Positions 7,317 to 16,762 of a stretch of 43,670 bases of DNA are shown here, one piece after another. The position numbers were made by a program, and so were the translations under genes. Origin of the DNA: Azospirillum sp. (GTDB taxonomy: Bacteria > Pseudomonadota > Alphaproteobacteria > Azospirillales > Azospirillaceae); contig WGNK01000066.1 in assembly GCA_016124535.1 (NCBI GenBank), forward strand, positions 1-43,670, read 5' to 3'. Position 1 is the stretch's first letter. Every line of letters begins with the position of its first letter. Below the pieces are notes generated by a model that searched no databases, was not told the DNA's origin, and saw only the letters and a program-made list of their open reading frames with translations.

Positions 7317-8360
7317 TCAAGAGCCGGTTTTCAGATTGAACAACGCCTTGGCGCGATCGCGCTGCGCCTTGAGCTGGTCGGCCGGCAGAGCAACCAGACT
7401 CTTGGCCATCAGGTAGCCATCTTCGCCGGCCGCCTTATCGCTCAGAAACTCCCTGGCGTATTCAGCAATCCCAGGAACCTGCTTGATGTGAGCGGTCTTG
7501 ACATAGAAATACAACGGCCGAGTCAGCGGATACCGGCCTGACGCTATCGTATCGGCAGTCGGGAGAACGTCATTGATCGGCAAAGCCTGAATCTTATCTT
7601 TGTTCACATCGACGTAGTAGAATGGCAATATAGCTATGTTATTCGCTCTCCCGTTAAGCCTTCCTATAACCATTGCATAATCGTCGCTCACATCGATCCA
7701 ACTACCATCATCACGGATAGTGGAGCACACCAGCTTCCTCCGCGATGGCTGCAACGCTGCTATTTCCGGGAATGCTCTGCATCCAACTTCCAATGCAAGA
7801 TTATTGAAGACTTCGCGGGTACCATGGACCGGACCGGGACCATAGACTTCGATCTCTGCCTTGGGGAAGGTCGGATCGATATCACGCCATTCAACATAGG
7901 GATTTTTGACAATTTTGCCGGCAACTGGGACCTCGGCGGCCAATGCCAGATACAACTGCGCCAGACTTACCTTGAACGCCTTGGTCCTGGCGCTGACCGC
8001 GACCGAAATGCCGTCGATGCCGAAGGTGAACTCCTCGATCTCGTTCACGCCATTGTTCGCGCAGAATCGACGTTCCGACTCCTTGATCGGCCGGGAAGCG
8101 TTGGAAATATCCGGGTGTTCGGGGCCAATTCCGGCGCAGAACAGCCGGAGACCGCCTGCGGTGCCCGTTGATTCAACCACCGGCGTCTTGAACCTGCCGA
8201 GCTTCCCAAAATTCTCCGCAGCCACGGTCGAAAACGGATAGACCGCCGAGGAACCAACGATCCGCATCTGGTCGCGCGGCTGGCCTTTGCAGGCGCCGAG
8301 TGAACTCACGGTTCCGACGATTACCAAACCCACAACAATGCCAAAGCCGGGTCTTCGCAT
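7317..8360 (-). CDS. Phosphate-binding lipoprotein, PstS-like, orphan
   Basis: About 347 residues. It has a lipoprotein signal ending in the lipobox LGAC (Cys24) and a periplasmic-binding-protein body. RIVGSSAVYPFS and ESTGTAGGLRLFCAG are the N-lobe anion-binding loops of the PstS/SphX type, and GPGPVHGTREVFN is the third loop. Phosphate or a similar oxyanion is the expected ligand. pstC, pstA, pstB and phoU are not nearby, so it is an orphan binding protein. The start MRRPGFG (8358-8360) was chosen to give a compact signal peptide; an in-frame start at 8432 would add an Arg/Cys-rich stretch. No convincing PHO box was found upstream. The gene and its leader look more A/T-rich and use more A/T-ending codons than their neighbours, suggesting transfer. 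Confidence 0.85.
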   Translation of the reverse strand: MRRPGFGIVVGLVIVGTVSSLGACKGQPRDQMRIVGSSAVYPFSTVAAENFGKLGRFKTPVVESTGTAGGLRLFCAGIGPEHPDISNASRPIKESERRFCANNGVNEIEEFTFGIDGISVAVSARTKAFKVSLAQLYLALAAEVPVAGKIVKNPYVEWRDIDPTFPKAEIEVYGPGPVHGTREVFNNLALEVGCRAFPEIAALQPSRRKLVCSTIRDDGSWIDVSDDYAMVIGRLNGRANNIAILPFYYVDVNKDKIQALPINDVLPTADTIASGRYPLTRPLYFYVKTAHIKQVPGIAEYAREFLSDKAAGEDGYLMAKSLVALPADQLKAQRDRAKALFNLKTGS

Positions 8361-8539
8361 CGCGATCTCGCCGAAATCAGTCGCGCACCGACAGCGCAGA
8401 GCAACCTCGGTGCGGTAAACCCGGCGAACCATAGCAGTTTTATTACAAACTTACCTAGCGATTTGTCATCCCCTCGGAACTTAAACTTTAGAGTGCAAAA
8501 CTTTGTGAAAAAATCTCTTTTTTTGTTCTCTGCCTCCCA

Positions 8540-8562
8540 CCCTCTCCCCGCAGGGGAGAGGG
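8540..8562. terminator. Hairpin between the binding-protein gene and pstS-like gene
   Basis: CCCTCTCCCC (8540-8549), loop GCA, GGGGAGAGGG (8553-8562), followed by CTTTTC on the plus strand. Perfect 10-bp G/C-rich stem. It lies just downstream of the minus-strand gene ending at 8581. The flanking T-tract is short, and the same kind of CCCTCTCCCC/GGGGAGAGGG hairpin is a common dispersed element in alphaproteobacterial genomes. Confidence 0.7.
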
Positions 8563-8580
8563 CTTTTCAGGAAGCAGAAA

Positions 8581-9864
8581 TTACCAGCCGAGCCAGTCGG
8601 GGCGCAGCGGCAGGTTGGTGGCGTAGATTTCCGAAGCGCCGCCCTGCCCGTTGCTGTAGTGGCTTTGATAGAGCGTGATCTTGGTCGAGCCACGGTGGTC
8701 GCGAGACGTCCAGGTCGATGGCTGGCAAACCCCTTCGAGCCCGGCCGGAACCTGCCCCTTCATCTGCTCCAGCGCCGCCTTGATATTGGCGCCGGTGACG
8801 CCGCCGGTCATCGCGGTCGCCGCAGTCATGGCATCACGCATCAGGAACGCCGAACACACGCCGCGGATATAGTGGGCCGGGCGGACCGTATTGCCGCGGG
8901 AATCGGAAGCCTTGGACACTTCGCGCACCAGCGCCATACCCGGCGCCGCAGACGTCCACGGCGCGGCGCTGACCACCCACACCATGCCGTTGCCGTCCTC
9001 CTTGGCGGCTTCGATCGCGGACTCGTCCCAACCGTAGATGTTGGTCATGAGTTGGGCGGTGACGCCGGCGGCGGCACAGGCCTTGACCAGGGCCACGTTG
9101 GATTCGGTGGTATTGGCGAGAAAGACGTATTCGGCGCCCGATGCCTTGAGCTCGCGGCAATGGGGCTCGTAATTGCCCGGCTTCAGCGAATAGCGAATCG
9201 GCGGCAGCACCTGAAACCCGAGGTCCCTGGCATAATCGGCGCAGGCCGCCATCGGGGAATTCGGGTAGGGGTGGTTGTCGCCCATATGGACGAATTTCGG
9301 CTTGCTCAGGTCCTGCAGGAAAGTCGAGGTGTTGGCGCCCCGGGTCCGCCGCCAATCCTCCGCCGCCCATTGCACCAGGCCACGGCAACCGTCCGAATAG
9401 GACGGACCATAGAAGAAATTATAGGGTGCGGCGGTGTCGCCGGGATGGGCCAGGCCGGTCGGGTCGGTCAGGTGCCCCGACGACGACCCCGACATGAACA
9501 CGATCTGATCGCGGGCGACGAACTGAACCAGTGCTTCGGTGTCGGCGGTGCCCCAGCCGAACACCGCGACCGGCTTCAGCCGCTTCAGCCAATCGGCATA
9601 GGTCGCGACCGCCTTCAGCGCGTCATAGCCGTAATCGACCGTTTCGTAAGCGATCTTGCGGCCTTTGATGCCGCCCTGGGCATTGATGTGGTCGAGCGAA
9701 TCGACGATACCCTGGGCATAGGCCTGCGCCACCGAAGAGGTCTCGCCGGAATTGGTCGCGAGATGTCCGACCGGGATCGCCGGCTCCTCCGCTCTGGCCG
9801 CCCCCATGCCTCCCGTCATGAGGGCACCCATCAGTGCCGCACACAGTGTCAGTGATTGTTTCAT
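8581..9864 (-). CDS. ABC transporter substrate-binding protein, branched-chain amino acid/amide (LivJ-like) type
   Basis: 427-residue periplasmic binding protein. Cleavable signal peptide (MKQSLTLCAALMGALM... AARA, cut near residue 25), then a type I periplasmic-binding fold beginning PVGHLATNSGETSSVAQAYAQG with DSLDHINAQGGIKGRKI, the usual opening of LivJ/amide-binding proteins. The ligand is not deducible. The ATG at 9862-9864 has GAGGA about 6 nt upstream. No livHMGF permease or ATPase genes are adjacent, so partners must be elsewhere. It is divergent from satP across a 549-nt gap. A leader hairpin lies at 9985-10008. Confidence 0.9.
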   Translation of the reverse strand: MKQSLTLCAALMGALMTGGMGAARAEEPAIPVGHLATNSGETSSVAQAYAQGIVDSLDHINAQGGIKGRKIAYETVDYGYDALKAVATYADWLKRLKPVAVFGWGTADTEALVQFVARDQIVFMSGSSSGHLTDPTGLAHPGDTAAPYNFFYGPSYSDGCRGLVQWAAEDWRRTRGANTSTFLQDLSKPKFVHMGDNHPYPNSPMAACADYARDLGFQVLPPIRYSLKPGNYEPHCRELKASGAEYVFLANTTESNVALVKACAAAGVTAQLMTNIYGWDESAIEAAKEDGNGMVWVVSAAPWTSAAPGMALVREVSKASDSRGNTVRPAHYIRGVCSAFLMRDAMTAATAMTGGVTGANIKAALEQMKGQVPAGLEGVCQPSTWTSRDHRGSTKITLYQSHYSNGQGGASEIYATNLPLRPDWLGW

Positions 9865-10413
9865 CTTGTTCCTCGACTGGTGGTTCTTGGACGCCTTTGA
9901 CGGCACCGAAGCCGAAGGTCGATGACCACAAACGCGGTCCCGATGCCGTGGCTCTGGCGCCATGGGATCGGCGCCGCAGCCGGCGGAGTCGCCCCAAAGG
10001 GTGACTCCATCGCATCCGCTTTGGCCTCCGGCAGCCGCTCCCAACGATGCCGAGGTGATTGTGGCAGCTTTTTGAGGCGGATAAGATGTTAATTATGGCA
10101 AGTGCCTATATTTGATCCAGGTCAAAGCCGGTCGGCATCAGCCAATATACAAGCGCGCCATGTGCCTTCAAGCCTCTGTCGCCAGCCGCGACCTGCCGCG
10201 GATTTTGCCGATTTCACCTGGATGAATCCTTGTAGGGTCCGGCAAATCTCTAGTTGTATCCTTGAGTCACCGGTTCGATCGACGAGAAACCGGTAAGTCA
10301 ATCTGCCTGGCCGTCGAGATGATGGTGCCCGTCAAACCCTGTCGTGCCGGTCGCCGCAGCACTCGCGCCAAATCAATCGCCTGATCACAGGTCGAATTTT
10401 TGGAGGAACGTTC
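9865..10413. other. Long divergent intergenic region with leader hairpin and FNR-like site
   Basis: 549 nt between the binding-protein gene (minus) and satP (plus). No convincing gene is present. Seen here: an inverted repeat GGAGTCGCCC-CAAA-GGGTGACTCC (9985-10008) with a 10-bp stem containing one G-T pair, which would form in the leader of the minus-strand transcript; an A/T-richer stretch at 10078-10125 ending in a TTGATCCAGGTCAA box; and GGAGG directly before satP (10401-10405). Confidence 0.7.
10112..10125. promoter_or_regulatory. FNR/FixK-like box TTGATCCAGGTCAA
   Basis: TTGAT-CCAG-GTCAA matches the FNR/FixK/Anr consensus TTGAT-N4-ATCAA at nine of ten defined bases. It lies 248 nt upstream of the binding-protein start and 289 nt upstream of satP, so which gene it would serve is not clear. 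An oxygen-linked control of either gene is an inference from the motif alone. Confidence 0.5.
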
Positions 10414-11061
10414 ATGAATTCGCATACCGGGATAACCGGTCCGCTCTCCGACACTCAAACCGTCGTCAGACTGGCCGAACTGCCGGCCGTGGCGTTGCGC
10501 GACCAAACCGCCAATCCCGCCCCGCTAGGCCTGTGCGCGTTCGGACTGACCACGGTTCTGCTCAACATGCACAATGCCGGTCTGTTCGGGCTCGATGCCA
10601 TGATCGTCAGCATGGGCCTGTTTTATGGCGGCACCGCCCAGGTGATCGCCGGCTATATGGAGTGGAAAAAGGCCAATACCTTCGCGACCACCGCCTTCAT
10701 TTCCTTCGGCTTCTTCTGGCTGTCGCTGTGCGGCATCCTGATCATGCCGAAACTCGGCATCGCCGCGGCGCCGACCGCGACCGCGATGGCCTCGTGGCTG
10801 GGCATCTGGGGGATTTTCGCCTTCGTGCTGTTCATCGGGACCTTCAAGCTCAACCGCGCGCTCCAGGTCACCTTCTTCCTCTTGATCATCCTGTTTGGCC
10901 TGTTGGTCGCGGGCGATCTGACCGGCGACAAGACCTATACCCGCTATGCCGGCTGGGAAGGTATCGCCTGCGGCCTGGCTGCGATCTATACCGGCCTGGC
11001 CCAAGTGCTCAACGAGGTCTACGGACGGGTGGTCTGTCCGCTCGGACCGATGAAGAAGTAG
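10414..11061 (+). CDS. satP: Acetate/succinate transporter, GPR1/FUN34/SatP family
   Basis: 215-residue, six-helix inner-membrane channel/transporter for acetate and related monocarboxylates. The family signature NPAPLGL is at residues 34-40, followed by hydrophobic helices and the conserved GLFYGGTAQVIAG and MEWKKANTFATTAF segments. The N-terminal 30 residues are a hydrophilic extension, longer than in E. coli SatP. GGAGG at 10401-10405 sets the ATG. Its position ahead of the sigma-54 activator and the CoA-transferase operon fits a shared role in short-chain acid use, although it is transcribed separately, with a hairpin at 11130-11150 in between. Confidence 0.93.
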   Translation: MNSHTGITGPLSDTQTVVRLAELPAVALRDQTANPAPLGLCAFGLTTVLLNMHNAGLFGLDAMIVSMGLFYGGTAQVIAGYMEWKKANTFATTAFISFGFFWLSLCGILIMPKLGIAAAPTATAMASWLGIWGIFAFVLFIGTFKLNRALQVTFFLLIILFGLLVAGDLTGDKTYTRYAGWEGIACGLAAIYTGLAQVLNEVYGRVVCPLGPMKK

Positions 11062-11405
11062 CAATCTCGGGGGCTTGAGGCTTTTTCAGCTGTAGATGAA
11101 GTCAAAGCTCTCCTGGTATTCGTCGGGTTCCAAGGGGCTGGCCCCCTTGGCCCCGGCGGACACAAGATCATCCGGCCGCAAAAGATCGCGCCCCTTGAAC
11201 GTCCGTTGCCTTGGATTATCGGCCGGTGATAGGGTGGTTGCCCGTGTAACGGTCTGGGCGGAACCATGAACGGTTGGGTGGAGGGGCCGGGTTGGCCAAG
11301 CGCCTCGGCCGGGCCAGTCACCCTGCCCGGCCCGACCGTCGACGCTGCCGGGCGAGGGCTGGGCCGATTGAGTGCCCCGGCGGACCCTGGCAAGGCGATG
11401 CTGCC
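11062..11405. other. Intergenic region after satP with CCAAGGGG hairpin
   Basis: 344 nt between satP and the sigma-54 activator. CCAAGGGG (11130-11137), CTGGC, CCCCTTGG (11143-11150) forms a perfect 8-bp stem; it has no T-tract but may mark the satP transcript end. A plus-strand frame is open from 11274 into the activator, but its Arg/Pro/Gly-rich translation looks non-coding. No other gene was recognised. Confidence 0.6.
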
Positions 11406-12830
<1,425 letters not shown>

Positions 12831-12853
12831 TGTCGCTGCAGGCGGACACTCAA

Positions 12854-12873
12854 CTGCATTTTGTGCAATGCAG
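12854..12873. promoter_or_regulatory. Inverted repeat CTGCATT-N6-AATGCAG upstream of the sigma-54 promoter
   Basis: Perfect 7-bp arms (12854-12860 and 12867-12873) around TTGTGC. The centre lies about 65 nt before the expected transcription start, which is in the usual range for the enhancer of a sigma-54 activator. The right part, TTTTGTGCAATGCA, also matches the palindrome at 33793-33806 in the phasin/Anbu region at 13 of 14 bases, so a PhaR-type repressor is a second possible ligand. Confidence 0.6.
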
Positions 12874-12902
12874 CATCAAGGAAATCCCTATACAACTATG
12901 TG

Positions 12903-12918
12903 TGGCATAATTGTTGCT
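12903..12918 (+). promoter_or_regulatory. Sigma-54 (-24/-12) promoter TGGCATAATTGTTGCT
   Basis: The invariant GG (12904-12905) and GC (12916-12917) are separated by exactly 10 nt, with TTGCT at the -12 element; this matches TGGCACG-N4-TTGCW well. It lies between a sigma-54 activator gene and the permease/CoA-transferase genes on the same strand. Transcription would start near 12930. Confidence 0.85.
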
Positions 12919-12929
12919 CGCCGGCTGGC

Positions 12930-13207
12930 CATCGCCGCCGCGCGATCCGGTGGATTCCAGGAAAGCCGCCGGGTGGCGCGGTAAAAGTGACGACCCGACC
13001 GGCTGGCCCCTGTGGCCTGGCCCAACGGGAGCTGCGCCGGGCCGTTGCCCGCATTGAGGGGGAAGCGTTGATGCGCGGTCTGGATCGGATCCCTGAGCTG
13101 TCTTCGAATTTTCGAGGATGCTTGACGCCGCTTCGCGTATGCGACGTTTTCCGGCGGCAGCCGGCAGCTCCCCAACAAAATCCTGTCCACTCCAGAGGAA
13201 CCAAGGA
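12930..13207 (+). other. Long 5' leader of the permease/CoA-transferase transcript
   Basis: If the sigma-54 promoter is used, the message begins with about 278 nt of untranslated leader before the GntP-family start. No recognised riboswitch or credible small gene was found. The leader ends with GAGGAACCAAGGA, which positions the ATG at 13208. Confidence 0.5.
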
Positions 13208-14593
13208 ATGATTGGCGTTATTGGTATCGTTCTCTCACTACTGCTGTTGATGTACCTGGCCTACCGCGGCATCAACGTGCTCGTCCTCGCGCCGTGTCTG
13301 GCATTGATGGCGGTCGTATTTGCAGGAGACACCCCTCTTCTGGCTACCTATACCCAGCTGTTCATGGTCAAGCTGGGCGGCTACGTCATCACCTATTTCC
13401 CGATCTTCATGCTTGGCGCGATTTTCGGCAAGCTGATGGACGACAGCGGGGCGGCACGGGTGATCGCCCATTGGGTTGCATCCAAGACCGGTGCGGGCCA
13501 GGCGCTGCTGGCGATTGTGCTGGCCTGCGGCATCCTGACCTACGGCGGCGTCTCGCTGTTCGTGGTCGCCTTCGCGGTCTATCCGATCGGCAACGCCCTC
13601 TTGCGTGAGGCGGATATTCCCAAGCGCCTGATCCCCGGAGCCATCGCGCTGGGCTCCTTCACCTTCACCATGACCGCATTGCCCGGCACCCCGGCGATCC
13701 AGAACAATATCCCCAGCCCGTTCTTCGGCACCGATGGCTTCGCGGCGCCGGGACTCGGCACCATCGCCGGCCTGATCATGATCGGGCTTGGCATCCTGTG
13801 GCTCAACATGCGGGCCAAGGCGGCCAAGGCGCGCGGCGAAGGCTATGGCGATCACCCGCTCGACGGCAACGAAACCGGCAACCACGACAACCTGCCGCCG
13901 CTGCTGGTGGCGCTGCTGCCGATCATCCTGGTGGTGGTGCTCAATTTTGCTTTCACCAAATACATCATTCCGATGATGGACACCGGCTATCTGGCCGATG
14001 CCAAATACGGCAAGACCACGATCGATGCGGTGCGCGGCAACTGGTCGATCATTGCCGCTCTGGTGTTCGCCTGTGTCGCCGCGATCCTGATCAACCTGCC
14101 GCGCTGGCGCAATCTTAAGGAAACCGTCAATACCGGAACGATGGGCTCGCTGCTGCCGATCTTCAACACCGCCTCCGAAGTCGGCTACGGCTCGGTGATC
14201 GCGTCCCTGGCCGCCTTCGTCCTGGTCCGTGATGCCGTGCTGGCGATCCCGGGAAATCCTTTGATCTCGGAAGCGGTGGCGGTCAACGTCCTGGCCGGCA
14301 TCACCGGTTCGGCCTCGGGCGGCATGAGCATTGCCCTCCAGACCCTGGGTAAGACCTATCTCGAACTCGGCACCGCGGCGGGGATCAGCCCTGAACTGCT
14401 GCACCGGGTGGCAACCCTGTCGTCGGGTGGCTTTGATTCACTGCCGCATAACGGTGCGGTGATTACCCTGTTGTCGATCTGCAAGCTGACCCATCGCCAG
14501 TCCTATGTCGATATCGGCGTATGCTCGGTGCTGGTCCCGGTGATCTCCCTGATTACGGTGATCGTGCTGGGCTCGATGTTCGGATCGTTCTGA
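13208..14593 (+). CDS. GntP-family permease (probable 3-hydroxybutyrate/short-chain acid transporter)
   Basis: 461-residue polytopic inner-membrane transporter of the GntP family. It has about twelve hydrophobic helices, the family segment ILTYGGVSLFVVAFAVYPIG, and near the C-terminus GSASGGMSIALQTL and GGFDSLPHNGAVITLL. Members carry gluconate or, in another branch, 3-hydroxybutyrate/acetoacetate-type acids. The short-chain acid branch is favoured because the next gene is a CoA-transferase and the pair sits behind a sigma-54 promoter, as atoDAEB does in enterobacteria. The exact substrate is an inference. The start ATG is set by an AGGAA-type site 8-12 nt upstream. A hairpin (14615-14647) separates it from the transferase gene. 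Confidence 0.9.
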   Translation: MIGVIGIVLSLLLLMYLAYRGINVLVLAPCLALMAVVFAGDTPLLATYTQLFMVKLGGYVITYFPIFMLGAIFGKLMDDSGAARVIAHWVASKTGAGQALLAIVLACGILTYGGVSLFVVAFAVYPIGNALLREADIPKRLIPGAIALGSFTFTMTALPGTPAIQNNIPSPFFGTDGFAAPGLGTIAGLIMIGLGILWLNMRAKAAKARGEGYGDHPLDGNETGNHDNLPPLLVALLPIILVVVLNFAFTKYIIPMMDTGYLADAKYGKTTIDAVRGNWSIIAALVFACVAAILINLPRWRNLKETVNTGTMGSLLPIFNTASEVGYGSVIASLAAFVLVRDAVLAIPGNPLISEAVAVNVLAGITGSASGGMSIALQTLGKTYLELGTAAGISPELLHRVATLSSGGFDSLPHNGAVITLLSICKLTHRQSYVDIGVCSVLVPVISLITVIVLGSMFGSF

Positions 14594-14614
14594 CCCGTTC
14601 CAGGCCAAGCTGAA

Positions 14615-14647
14615 CGGCAGGCCCCTCACGCCAGGGGGTGCCTGCCG
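14615..14647 (+). other. Intercistronic hairpin between permease and CoA-transferase
   Basis: CGGCAGGCCCC (14615-14625) pairs with GGGG-T-GCCTGCCG (14635-14647) apart from one bulged T. There is no T-tract, so it is more likely an mRNA-processing or stability element, or a partial attenuator, than a full terminator. The transferase starts 64 nt further on and has no obvious promoter of its own. Confidence 0.5.
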
Positions 14648-14711
14648 CCAGCGCCCTTCACCAACCGGTCCAATCCAAGGACCGGATCACCACCCGAGGG
14701 GAAACCACCCA

Positions 14712-16703
14712 ATGAACCTGACATCCGGTCATCCCCTGCTCTCGGCCGGGCCGATCTCCGACAAGGGTAAAATCGTCACCGCCGAGGAGGCCGTGCGCCT
14801 GATCCGCGACGGCGACACCGTGGCGACCGAGGGTTTCGTCGGCAACGGCTTTGCCGAAGGGATCGCGGTGGCGCTGGAGCAGCATTTTCTGGCCACCGGC
14901 AACCCGCGCAACCTGACCTTGATCTATGCCGCCGGCCAAGGCGACGGCAAGAGCCGCGGCCTCAACCACCTCGCCCATGACGGGCTGGTGGCAAGAGTGA
15001 TCGGCGGCCATTGGGGCCTTGCCCCGAAGCTGCAGAAGATGGCACTTGACAGCAAAATCAAGGCCTACAACCTGCCCCAGGGCTGCATTTCCCATCTGTT
15101 CCGCGACATCGCCGCCCATCGTCCCGGCACCATCACCGCGGTCGGGCTTGGTACCTTCGTCGATCCGCGCAATGGCGGCGGCAAGATCAACGCCGTGACC
15201 ACCGAGGATATCGTCGAACTGATCGTTTTGGACGGCAAGGAATACCTGTTCTACAAGGCGATGCCGATCAACGTCGCGATCGTCCGCGGCACCACCGCCG
15301 ATACCGACGGCAACATTACCATGGAGCGGGAATCGCTGCTGCTGGAAGCGCTGCCGATCGCGGCGGCGGCCCATAATTCCGGCGGCCTCGTGATCGCTCA
15401 GGTCGAGCGCATTGCCGGTCGCGGCACGCTGCACCCGCGCGACGTGAAGATACCCGGCATCCTGGTCGATTGCATTGTGGTCGCCAAGCCCGAACACCAC
15501 TGGCAGACCTTCGCCACCCCGTACAATCCTGCCTTCAGCGGCGAGATCACGGTGCCGCTGCAATCGATCCCGCCGATGGCGATGAGCGCGCGCAAGATCA
15601 TCGCCCGGCGTGCCGCCTTCGAGCTGAAGCCCAACAGCGTGGTCAATCTCGGCATCGGCATGCCGGAGGGCGTCGCCACCGTCGCCAATGAGGAAAAGGT
15701 TCTCGACCTGATGACCCTGACCACCGAACCCGGGGTGATCGGCGGCGTTCCCGCCGGCGGCCTCGATTTCGGTGCCGCCAGCAATACCCAGGCGCTGGTC
15801 GACCAGCCGGCCCAGTTCGACTTCTACGATGGCGGCGGGCTGGATATCGCCTTCCTCGGCATGGCCCAGGTCGATGCCGAAGGCAATGTCAACGTCAGCA
15901 AATTCGGCACCCGCCTGGCCGGCGCCGGCGGCTTCATCAATATCAGCCAGAACGCCAAGAAGGTGGTGTTCCTCGGCACCTTCAGCGCCGGTGATCTGGA
16001 CATCACCGTCGCCAACCGCCGCATCACCATCGTCAAGGAAGGCAAATCCTCAAAATTTGTCCCGGCTGTCGAGCACAAGACCTTCAGCGGTCACCATGCC
16101 GCGGCCAGCGGCCGGCCGATCCTCTATGTCACCGAACGCTGCGTCTTCGCGCTTGGCAGGGACGGTCTGGAACTGGTCGAAATCGCCCCCGGCATCGACC
16201 TGGAACACGATATCCTCGCGCAGATGAGCTTCCGCCCGGTGATGCATCAGCCGCCCCGCCTGATGGACGAGCGCATCTTCGCCACCGACGGCCCGATGCA
16301 TCTCCAGCGCGATCTGCTGCGCCTGCCGATGGACCAGCGGCTGACCTACGACCCGGCACAGAATCTGTTCTTCGTCAATTTCGAGCGTCACACCATCCGG
16401 ACGCCGGCCGATGTCGAAGAGGTCAGGGCGGGGGTGACGGCGCGTCTCGAACCCCTCGGCAAGAAGGTGCTGGCGATCGTCAATTACGACGCCTTCACCA
16501 TCTACCCCGACGTTCTCGAGGCCTATGTCGACATGGTGCGCGATCTGGTCGATCGCTTTTATATCGATGTCAGCCGCTACACCACCAGCGCCTTCATGCG
16601 GGTCAAGCTGGGCGACGCCCTGCAGAAGCGCGACGTTGCCCCGCATATTTTCGAACATGCCGAGGATGCCAGCCGCTATTTCCTCGAACAGCATCCGCTC
16701 TAG
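14712..16703 (+). CDS. Acyl-CoA:acetate/3-ketoacid CoA-transferase, fused alpha and beta subunits (YdiF-like), with C-terminal extension
   Basis: 663-residue class I CoA-transferase moving CoA between acyl-CoA (such as acetyl- or succinyl-CoA) and short-chain or 3-keto acids. The alpha-like half opens KIVTAEEAVRLIRDGDTVATEGFVG. The beta-like half contains NLGIGMPEG and the active-site glutamate in LTTEPGVIGG (about Glu339), which forms the glutamyl-CoA intermediate. Fused homologues such as E. coli YdiF are about 530 residues; this one continues for roughly 110-120 residues (from about 550) with a separate alpha/beta-looking segment including VLAIVNYDAFTIYP and a conserved-looking VDRFYIDVSRYTTSAFMR. 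It follows the permease under the same sigma-54 promoter. It ends in a convergent hairpin region at 16720-16762. Confidence 0.92.
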   Translation: MNLTSGHPLLSAGPISDKGKIVTAEEAVRLIRDGDTVATEGFVGNGFAEGIAVALEQHFLATGNPRNLTLIYAAGQGDGKSRGLNHLAHDGLVARVIGGHWGLAPKLQKMALDSKIKAYNLPQGCISHLFRDIAAHRPGTITAVGLGTFVDPRNGGGKINAVTTEDIVELIVLDGKEYLFYKAMPINVAIVRGTTADTDGNITMERESLLLEALPIAAAAHNSGGLVIAQVERIAGRGTLHPRDVKIPGILVDCIVVAKPEHHWQTFATPYNPAFSGEITVPLQSIPPMAMSARKIIARRAAFELKPNSVVNLGIGMPEGVATVANEEKVLDLMTLTTEPGVIGGVPAGGLDFGAASNTQALVDQPAQFDFYDGGGLDIAFLGMAQVDAEGNVNVSKFGTRLAGAGGFINISQNAKKVVFLGTFSAGDLDITVANRRITIVKEGKSSKFVPAVEHKTFSGHHAAASGRPILYVTERCVFALGRDGLELVEIAPGIDLEHDILAQMSFRPVMHQPPRLMDERIFATDGPMHLQRDLLRLPMDQRLTYDPAQNLFFVNFERHTIRTPADVEEVRAGVTARLEPLGKKVLAIVNYDAFTIYPDVLEAYVDMVRDLVDRFYIDVSRYTTSAFMRVKLGDALQKRDVAPHIFEHAEDASRYFLEQHPL

Positions 16704-16719
16704 GCGTCAACCCCGCCGG

Positions 16720-16762
16720 ATCCGCTCGACGAGGGCCGGCACTCAAGCCTCGTCGAGCGGAT
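16720..16762. terminator. Bidirectional hairpin between convergent genes
   Basis: ATCCGCTCGACGAGG (16720-16734) and CCTCGTCGAGCGGAT (16748-16762) are perfect 15-bp inverted arms with a 13-nt spacer. The right arm lies inside the last codons of the minus-strand M81 peptidase gene (stop at 16743-16745). There is no T-tract on either side. The position between two convergent stops fits a shared transcription end. Confidence 0.65.

Noticed and set aside
12861..13211. Short plus-strand frames in the leader before the GntP-family gene
   Set aside because: No ribosome-binding site, Arg-rich composition and no recognisable motif; treated as leader.
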